Program-made: the position numbers and the translations under genes | The notes under the pieces: model-generated | Database searches by the model: none | The model's input: only the letters and a program-made list of their open reading frames with translations | What the model was told of the DNA's origin: nothing | Source of the DNA: Candidatus Dormiibacterota bacterium | GTDB lineage: Bacteria > Chloroflexota > Dormibacteria > Aeolococcales > Aeolococcaceae | Length of the DNA: 5,967 bases | Reading direction: 5' to 3' | NCBI GenBank assembly: GCA_003135255.1 | Contig: PLAX01000046.1 | Location: 1-5,967 of the forward strand | Part shown: positions 1-3,713 of the stretch, piece by piece | Layout: each line of letters opens with the position of its first letter | Position numbering within the stretch: position 1 is the first letter of the stretch

Positions 1-73
1 CTATTGGCGCAAGCTCTAAGGCGCTTGCTTTGGGAGCAAGAGGTCCCCAGTTCGAGTCTGGGCGCCCCGACCA
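1..73 (+). tRNA. tRNA-Pro(UGG), 3' half intact, 5' half degenerate
   Basis: The 3' part is a clean tRNA. The anticodon stem is CTTGC/GCAAG (24-28 and 36-40) with loop TTTGGGA and anticodon TGG at 31-33. A 5-base variable loop follows, then T-arm stem CCCAG/CTGGG (46-50 and 58-62) with loop TTCGAGT, acceptor strand CGCCCCG at 63-69, discriminator A and encoded CCA at 71-73. The 5' part fails. No D-stem partner is found for the bases preceding G23, the usual GG of the D-loop is absent, and the first bases (CTATTGG) do not complement the acceptor strand CGCCCCG. About three acceptor bases would lie outside the window, but the D-arm would be inside it. Weak resemblance to a normal D-arm (GGCGCA...AGCT) remains. 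This is what remains when an element integrates into a tRNA 3' end and the other copy keeps function. A decayed tRNA is the alternative. Confidence 0.72.
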
Positions 74-192
74 GTGGGTGAGTCCGTCGTCGGTTTTGAA
101 TGCTTGCGGCCCGCACTGGTCAGCACGAGTACGAGATCGTGAACGCCGCCCTGCGCAGCTTCCTTGGCCTGGCCGCTTGCTTGCCCCAGCCC
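74..192. other. Spacer between tRNA and marR, no gene seen
   Basis: Short frames cross this 119-bp stretch on both strands, but none shows a recognisable motif or a ribosome binding site. If the tRNA half is an attachment-site scar, this is the first sequence inside or beside the element. No integrase or excisionase fragment is visible. Confidence 0.5.
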
Positions 193-224
193 TTACTGCT
201 TTGGCGGTCGCTCCGCGGGCTGGG
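185..224 (-). terminator. Inverted repeat at the marR 3' end, possible terminator
   Basis: CCCAGCCC (185-192) and GGGCTGGG (217-224) are a perfect 8-bp inverted repeat with a 24-nt loop. They straddle the stop codon of the upstream marR gene (TAA on the minus strand at 195-193). The stem is GC-rich but no T-tract follows in the direction of transcription, so it is at best a U-less terminator of the kind proposed for high-GC Gram-positives. The long loop lowers confidence. Confidence 0.3.
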
Positions 225-675
225 AGCCAGCGATGTTGCTGAGTAGCGCGCAGGCGCGGGCGATCGCGTTCTGATCCTCGGGGCTGAGTGCTTGTAGTTG
301 GGCGTCCAGCCAGGTATTGCGTTGGATGCGGGCGGCGAGGGCGAGCTCGGCGCCCTCGGGAGTGGTGCTGAACAGCACTTTCCGGCGGTCGTTCAGATCG
401 GGAGTGCGGATCGCGTAGCCGGCCGAGGTCAGCCGGTTCACGGTCTGACTCATCGAGGCGGGGGCGACATGGCCCTGTTCGCTGAGCTCGGTCAGGGTGT
501 GCGGGCCGTTCTTGTGCAGCCAGGTGAGGACGTCGAGCGCCGTGTCTCCGAGGGTGCCTTCTGGCCGCTCGCTGCGGAACCGGCGGTAGAGCCGAGCGAC
601 CGCTGATCGTACTTGGCCGCCGAGGCCGGCCTCGTCGGCGGCGCCGGATTGTTCGCGGCTTGCATTTGTCTCCAT
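193..675 (-). CDS. MarR-family transcriptional regulator of module 1
   Basis: This 160-residue protein has the usual MarR length and layout. A helical N-terminal dimerisation part (about 18-38, VRSAVARLYRRF) is followed by the winged helix-turn-helix at about 56-105. The helix pair TLTELSEQGHVAPASMSQTV is followed by NRLTSAGYAIR and the family signature wing DLNDRRKVLFSTTPEG (93-108). A C-terminal dimer helix follows. MarR dimers normally bind small phenolic or lipophilic ligands and release DNA. The gene is divergent from an MFS exporter, so it most likely represses that exporter and itself. The start at 675 fits the N-terminus. No Shine-Dalgarno sequence precedes it, and a TATACT box ends 8 nt upstream, pointing to a leaderless or near-leaderless mRNA. 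Family is certain; ligand and target are inferred. Confidence 0.93.
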   Translation of the reverse strand: METNASREQSGAADEAGLGGQVRSAVARLYRRFRSERPEGTLGDTALDVLTWLHKNGPHTLTELSEQGHVAPASMSQTVNRLTSAGYAIRTPDLNDRRKVLFSTTPEGAELALAARIQRNTWLDAQLQALSPEDQNAIARACALLSNIAGSQPAERPPKQ

Positions 676-688
676 GTGTCGTTAGTAT
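660..688 (+). promoter_or_regulatory. Possible promoter of the module 1 exporter
   Basis: A -35-like TTGCAT at 660-665 and a -10-like TAGTAT at 683-688 are separated by 17 bp. The -35 box matches consensus at only three of six positions and the -10 at four. The -10 lies within the first 13-bp operator, so repressor binding there would block it. The predicted transcript would start near 695 and carry a leader of about 70 nt. Another promoter in this AT-rich gap is possible. Confidence 0.35.
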
Positions 689-694
689 ACCTAA
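682..694. promoter_or_regulatory. Operator O1 for the divergent MarR
   Basis: TTAGTATACCTAA has perfect half-sites TTAG and CTAA around a 5-bp centre. It recurs with one change at 705-717. It covers the TATACT -10 box of marR (684-689, minus strand) and the best -10 of the exporter, so a bound MarR dimer would silence both genes. Assignment rests on symmetry, repetition and position. Confidence 0.65.
684..689 (-). promoter_or_regulatory. -10 box of marR, leaderless start
   Basis: On the minus strand this reads TATACT, five of six bases of the -10 consensus. Eight bases separate it from the marR ATG at 675, so transcription should begin at or within a base or two of the start codon. No convincing -35 hexamer is present at 16-18 bp. 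The upstream position is taken by the second operator copy. Confidence 0.5.
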
Positions 695-704
695 AAGTTA
701 GTCT

Positions 705-717
705 TTAGCATACCTAA
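705..717. promoter_or_regulatory. Operator O2 for the divergent MarR
   Basis: TTAGCATACCTAA differs from O1 at one base and lies 23 bp further along in the same orientation, about two helical turns, so two dimers could sit on nearly the same face. Between the copies, CTAAA (691-695) and TTTAG (704-708) form a further symmetric pair around TTAG, giving several overlapping half-sites. In the marR direction O2 sits where a -35 box would be. Confidence 0.62.
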
Positions 718-766
718 GGATCGAGGAAACCCAGATCGCCCTGATGCGTCTCAACCGGAGCGCTCC

Positions 767-2182
767 ATGACGTCCACTATTCCCCCCGACGAGTCGACCG
801 TGAGGGGCAAGCCGTTCTCGTGGCGGTTTACCACCCCGCTGTTCATCGGGGCGGCCTTGAACTCGGTCAACACTTCCATGATCGCCACCGCGCTGGTGCC
901 GATTGCGACCGGTCTGCACGTCTCGGTCGGGCAGACCGCCTCCCTGGTCACTGCCCTCTACCTGGCCAGTGCGATCGCCCAGCCCACGGCAGGGAAAGTC
1001 GCGGAGGTCTTCGGTGCCCGCCGCGTCTTCCTCGTCGGAATCGTCCTGGTGGTGCTCGGCGGTGTCCTCGGCGGGGTGGCGCAGAACCTCCTCATGCTGC
1101 TGATCGCCCGGGTGCTGATCGGGTTGGGCAGCTCGTGCCCCTACCCGTCGGCGATGATGCTGATCCAGCGCCGCGCCAAAGCTGCCGGGATGGAGAAACC
1201 GCCCGGGGGCGTGCTGGGCGGTCTGCTGATCGCCGGCATCGCGACCGCCTCCCTTGGCCTGCCGATCGGCGGAGTGCTCGTCGAGGCTGTCGGGTGGCGC
1301 TGGGTGTTCTTCGTCAACGTTCCCGTGGCGCTCATCGCCCTGGCCGCAGCGCTGATCTGGATCCCACGCGACCCCCCACAGCAGACGCCGAGAAACGCCC
1401 GTGACGTTCTCTCCCGCATCGACCTGACCGGAATCATCGGCTTCGCCCTGGCGATGACCGCACTGCTCGCGTTCCTGTTCTCAATCCCGGAACCGAACTG
1501 GACCATGCTGGGCGCGGCCGTGGTTCTGTTCCTCGCCCTGACCCTGTGGGAACTGCGCGCCGAGCACCCGTTCGTCGACGTGCGGCTGCTCGTCCGCAAC
1601 GCGGCGCTGACCCGGACGTACCTGCGCTACGCCTTGGTCGCCCTGTGCGTGTATGTCGTCCTTTACGCCATCACCCAATGGTTGGAGGCCGGTCGCCATC
1701 TGTCCGCGCTCGGCGCCGGATTGCTCCTGCTGCCGATGAGCGTGATCTCCGGCGTTGTCGCCGTACCGATCTCCAGGCGCAACCTGATTCGCGGCCCTGT
1801 CATCGTCGCCGCCCTGGCCAGCCTGGTGGGGTCCGCCGGCGTGCTGTTCCTGACCTCGGACATCAACATCGTCTGGATCGTTCTGATCACCCTGGTCTTC
1901 GGCGTCGCACTCGGCACCGCCGCCAGCGGCAACCAGATCGCCCTCTACACCCAAGCCCCACGCGAGCAACTCGGCGTCGCATCCGGACTGTTCCGCACCT
2001 TCGGCTACGTCGGCTCCATCGCCTCCTCCGCCATCACCGGCATCGTCTTCCACAGCAGCGTCAGCGATAGCGGCGTCCACCTCATCGGCCTGATCATGAT
2101 CGGCGTCAGCATCGTCGCCCTGGCCCTCTCAGCCTTCGACCGCAGACTCCGCAACCCCGGCCTCCCCACTCGCCAGGCATAG
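767..2182 (+). CDS. MFS drug-efflux transporter, DHA2-like, module 1
   Basis: This 471-residue polytopic membrane protein would act as a proton-coupled exporter in the cytoplasmic membrane. The first helix begins near residue 21. The loop 2-3 motif A is GKVAEVFGARR (76-86), with Glu in the usual Asp position. The helix 4 arginine is in LIARVLIGLG (R115). The antiporter motif C region is AGIATASLGLPIGGVL (156-171), followed by GWRWVFFVNVPVAL, typical of the 14-helix DHA2 group. The helix 1 signature LDxTxVNVALP is not conserved: the region reads NSVNTSMIATALVP and lacks the acidic residue. The ATG has GGAG 6 nt upstream, lying in the perfect palindrome GGAGCGCTCC (757-766). A divergent MarR controls it and a PEBP gene follows after 16 bp. 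Substrate is unknown. It is shorter than typical DHA2 members (about 480-540), but no truncation is evident. Confidence 0.92.
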   Translation: MTSTIPPDESTVRGKPFSWRFTTPLFIGAALNSVNTSMIATALVPIATGLHVSVGQTASLVTALYLASAIAQPTAGKVAEVFGARRVFLVGIVLVVLGGVLGGVAQNLLMLLIARVLIGLGSSCPYPSAMMLIQRRAKAAGMEKPPGGVLGGLLIAGIATASLGLPIGGVLVEAVGWRWVFFVNVPVALIALAAALIWIPRDPPQQTPRNARDVLSRIDLTGIIGFALAMTALLAFLFSIPEPNWTMLGAAVVLFLALTLWELRAEHPFVDVRLLVRNAALTRTYLRYALVALCVYVVLYAITQWLEAGRHLSALGAGLLLLPMSVISGVVAVPISRRNLIRGPVIVAALASLVGSAGVLFLTSDINIVWIVLITLVFGVALGTAASGNQIALYTQAPREQLGVASGLFRTFGYVGSIASSAITGIVFHSSVSDSGVHLIGLIMIGVSIVALALSAFDRRLRNPGLPTRQA

Positions 2183-2198
2183 AGAAGGAACCAAGACC

Positions 2199-2765
2199 AT
2201 GCCCGCAAACCCCCTCGGTCACGCATTGCGCAACCGACGCGCCGGTCACCACACGCTGGTCTGGGCGCGTCCCGACCTGCAAGCGCCCGAGAACTTCACC
2301 CTCACCAGCCTTGCCTTCACGCACGGCACTCTTATCCCCGAGCGACACCGCGGCCGACTTTTCGGCGCCAACATCTCACCCGCCCTCGCCTGGACACCAC
2401 CACCGGCCGACACCGCGGAACTCGTGCTCATCGTGCAAGACGCGGACGCCCCCACGGGGAAACCCGCCACCCATGCACTCACGGTCGGCATCGACCCATC
2501 CCTAAGCGGCATTCCGGAGAACGGCCTCGCCCACCCCAGCCGGATCCGCGGGCTCAAACACGGCAAGGGCGCCCTCGGCCGCCGCGGCTGGGCCGGCCCC
2601 AGGCCCCTTCGCTCGCACGGACCACACTCCTACGTCTTCCAACTCTTCGCCCTGGACTACCAGCCCGAGCTGCCCGACACGTTCACCCTGACCGATGTCG
2701 TCCACGCAATGACCGCGCACGTGATCGCACGCGCCCGGCTCGACGGCATCTACGAAATCCGGTAG
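2199..2765 (+). CDS. YbhB/YbcL-type PEBP (Raf kinase inhibitor-like) protein
   Basis: This 188-residue soluble protein belongs to the phosphatidylethanolamine-binding protein family. Family signatures appear in order: GANISPALAW (56-65), matching GxNxSPxLxW; the anion-pocket segment DADAPTGKPATHAL (81-94), a variant of DPDAP...HW with H92; and GWAGPRP...HSYVFQLFALD (130-153). No signal peptide is seen, so it is probably cytoplasmic. Bacterial members have no firmly established biochemical role; anionic ligand or lipid headgroup binding is inferred from structures of the family. GAAGGA at 2184-2189 lies 9 nt before the ATG. The gene begins 16 bp after the exporter stop, so the two are very likely one operon under the same MarR. 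The first 30 residues are Arg-rich and beyond the family core, so a later start cannot be excluded. Confidence 0.9.
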   Translation: MPANPLGHALRNRRAGHHTLVWARPDLQAPENFTLTSLAFTHGTLIPERHRGRLFGANISPALAWTPPPADTAELVLIVQDADAPTGKPATHALTVGIDPSLSGIPENGLAHPSRIRGLKHGKGALGRRGWAGPRPLRSHGPHSYVFQLFALDYQPELPDTFTLTDVVHAMTAHVIARARLDGIYEIR

Positions 2766-2777
2766 TCGCTGACCACA

Positions 2778-2950
2778 GTGGCGCCCGACCGTTTCTCGCT
2801 GTCCACCGCACCCGAACCCGTGCCCGCCGCGCGCGCAGGACGGCTTGCCGAGGCGTTCCGTGACCGCGGGCTGCCCGTTGTGCTCGTCAGCGTAGCCGGC
2901 CGCGCACCTGGACGCACCGATAACAGCGGAACCGGCGGCGGCGAGCCACC
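2778..2950 (+). pseudogene. Isochorismatase-like cysteine hydrolase remnant
   Basis: A frame opening with GTG at 2778, 12 bp after the PEBP stop, encodes a segment very like the first strand-helix-strand of isochorismatase-family hydrolases: ARAGRLAEAFRDRGLPVVLV followed by SVAGRAPGRTD. The preceding VAPDRFSLSTAPEPVP resembles the N-terminus with the usual VVIDLQ strand, which carries the catalytic Asp, missing. The active-site Cys region and everything after about residue 50 are also absent; intact proteins are near 180-220 residues. The frame closes at 3002 in unrelated sequence. It was probably the third gene of the module 1 operon and is now non-functional. The match is by eye, over about 40 residues. 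Confidence 0.6.
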
Positions 2951-2953
2951 GGA

Positions 2954-3064
2954 CGAGCCTTCCGGCTGCCGCTGGACGAGGGCTTTGTCAAGAACCACCT
3001 GAAAGAGGCGTTCCGGAGGCTCTGTGTGCGATCGCGCTGGGAGCTCAGTCACCTCCCCGGCGTC
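2954..3064 (+). pseudogene. LuxR-type (GerE) helix-turn-helix remnant
   Basis: In a different frame from the preceding remnant the sequence reads RLPLDEGFVKNHLKEAFRRL, then CVRSRWELSHL. This closely fits the second half of a LuxR-type DNA-binding domain (family pattern: LSxxTVKNHLxxxFRKLGVxSRxEL). The first HTH helix and all N-terminal domains are missing, and the expected Gly before VRSR is Cys. The frame has no start codon upstream after the stop at 2921-2923 and runs on past the domain without a natural stop, into sequence antisense to the next marR. It is a C-terminal fragment, not a gene. Confidence 0.55.
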
Positions 3065-3071
3065 GCCAGCA

Positions 3072-3087
3072 TGGCCCTTCAGGGCCA
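3072..3087 (+). terminator. Hairpin between convergent modules, likely terminator
   Basis: TGGCCC-TTCA-GGGCCA is a perfect 6-bp stem with a 4-nt loop, followed on the plus strand by AATTT. It lies after the module 1 operon and its remnants and beyond the end of the convergent marR gene, where a terminator is expected. The T-run is short. It could serve both directions. Confidence 0.5.
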
Positions 3088-3112
3088 ATTTCCCCCGCCA
3101 ACGCCAAGTCTG

Positions 3113-3123
3113 GCCCTTCGGGC
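3113..3123. terminator. Second, smaller hairpin in the convergent gap
   Basis: GCCC-TTC-GGGC forms a compact stem 39 bp after the first hairpin and shares the word TGGCCCTTC with it (3072-3080 and 3111-3119). Facing the marR gene that ends at 3170, it could terminate that transcript. No T-tract is present. Confidence 0.3.
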
Positions 3124-3169
3124 GCCGCGCCCCCACGCGCATCTCCCTCGAAATCGCCGCACCCGATGG

Positions 3170-3664
3170 TCACGAATCCGGCCAGGGCCAACCCATCACG
3201 CGCGCAGGACAAAGGTCACGCCCCAAACCGACGTGATCCGAAATTCGACCAAGCAAGCGGAGCAACACTTCCCGCTCGTCTCCAATCAATGGCTCGCACA
3301 GCCATCGCTCAGCTTTCATCAGTTCATCGAGCGCTCGCCTCAGGGTCCTCCGACCTGATGCAGTGAGGTGCACGGCACGGGCGCGACGATCGTCCGCATT
3401 CTGACGGCGCTCCACGAACCCTTTCGCTTCAAGACTGTCGATCAGCCCCACCATCCGGGTCGGTGTGATCTGAAGGATCCGGCAGACGCTCTTCTGGGAC
3501 GCTCCCGCATGCTCGACGAGCGTTCGCAGGACGGTGAACTCGACCGGCTCCAGCCCACACGGCTCGATCGTCGACCGGAAGAGCCGGGCTTGGTTCCACC
3601 CCAACTCGGACAGCAGGAAGCCGAGCGTCTCCGATGGCTCAGGTGCTTGACTCGATCGTTCCAT
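3170..3664 (-). CDS. MarR-family transcriptional regulator of module 2
   Basis: From the chosen start the protein has 164 residues. A dimerisation helix (about 12-32, TLGFLLSELGWNQARLFRST) leads into VEFTVLRTLVEHAG. The HTH ASQKSVCRILQITPTRMVGLIDSLEAKGFVERR is followed by the signature wing NADDRRARAVHLTASGRRTL and C-terminal helices. It is not a recent copy of the first MarR; identity is low outside the wing. The frame is open upstream to 3736, but the ATG at 3664 is preferred because a TACTAT box ends 6 nt before it, and the longer forms would overlap the exporter start. An ATG at 3685 is the alternative. The gene is divergent from the adjacent DHA2 exporter, which it most likely represses. 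Three Cys residues are present, but none in the OhrR redox-sensing position. Confidence 0.9.
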   Translation of the reverse strand: MERSSQAPEPSETLGFLLSELGWNQARLFRSTIEPCGLEPVEFTVLRTLVEHAGASQKSVCRILQITPTRMVGLIDSLEAKGFVERRQNADDRRARAVHLTASGRRTLRRALDELMKAERWLCEPLIGDEREVLLRLLGRISDHVGLGRDLCPARVMGWPWPDS

Positions 3665-3675
3665 GCCTCTATAGT
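3647..3675 (+). promoter_or_regulatory. Near-consensus promoter of the module 2 exporter
   Basis: TTGACT (3647-3652) and TATAGT (3670-3675) are separated by exactly 17 bp, each one base from the housekeeping sigma consensus. The -35 box lies inside the first codons of the divergent marR gene, and the -10 overlaps marR's own -10 on the other strand. The expected transcript start is about 3682-3684, leaving a leader of about 20 nt before the exporter ATG. Confidence 0.72.
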
Positions 3676-3676
3676 A
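3671..3676 (-). promoter_or_regulatory. -10 box of module 2 marR
   Basis: On the minus strand this reads TACTAT, fitting the TAnnnT pattern, and ends 6 nt before the ATG at 3664. That spacing predicts a leaderless marR transcript, as for the first marR. The -35 is not clear. The box overlaps the exporter's TATAGT on the opposite strand, so the two polymerases cannot bind together. Confidence 0.45.
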
Positions 3677-3683
3677 CCCCGCC

Positions 3684-3713
3684 ATGATGATTTTGCAGAA
3701 AAATGATTTCTGA
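3684..3713 (+). CDS. Possible 9-codon leader ORF before the exporter
   Basis: ATG at 3684 opens a frame encoding MMILQKNDF that stops with TGA at 3711-3713. The ATG lies 8 nt after the exporter -10 box, so it would be at the very 5' end of the mRNA. Its stop falls 8 nt inside the exporter frame, which starts at 3703 and has no Shine-Dalgarno sequence. Overlap plus the missing binding site would suit translational coupling. A frame this short occurs readily by chance, so this is a hypothesis. Confidence 0.3.
   Translation: MMILQKNDF
3688..3706. promoter_or_regulatory. Candidate operator for the module 2 MarR
   Basis: TGATTTT and AAAATGA face each other within this 19-bp AT-rich segment, matching at six of seven positions. 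The same segment holds the direct repeat ATGATTT at 3687-3693 and 3703-3709. It lies just downstream of the predicted exporter transcript start and covers the start codon, so a bound repressor would block promoter clearance. It has no resemblance to the TTAG...CTAA operators of module 1. There is a single site only. Confidence 0.45.

Noticed and set aside
30..242. A 70-codon frame starting inside the tRNA
   Set aside because: It overlaps the tRNA half and the marR 3' end, with no ribosome binding site or recognisable sequence.
1481..2080. A 199-codon minus-strand frame inside the first exporter
   Set aside because: Its Gly/Asp/Gln-rich composition is typical of the antisense of GC-rich membrane-protein codons. 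It has no ribosome binding site or motif.
2750..3142. A 130-codon minus-strand frame across the remnant region
   Set aside because: It is the reverse of the hydrolase and LuxR fragments, which make sense only on the plus strand.
3026..3358. A 110-codon plus-strand frame running into the second marR
   Set aside because: Only its first residues match the LuxR-type fragment. The rest is antisense to the marR coding sequence and low in complexity.
3670..3676. TATAGTA/TACTATA as a MarR operator
   Set aside because: The symmetry is explained by two overlapping -10 boxes on opposite strands and is too short for a MarR dimer site. The longer dyad at 3688-3706 is the better candidate.
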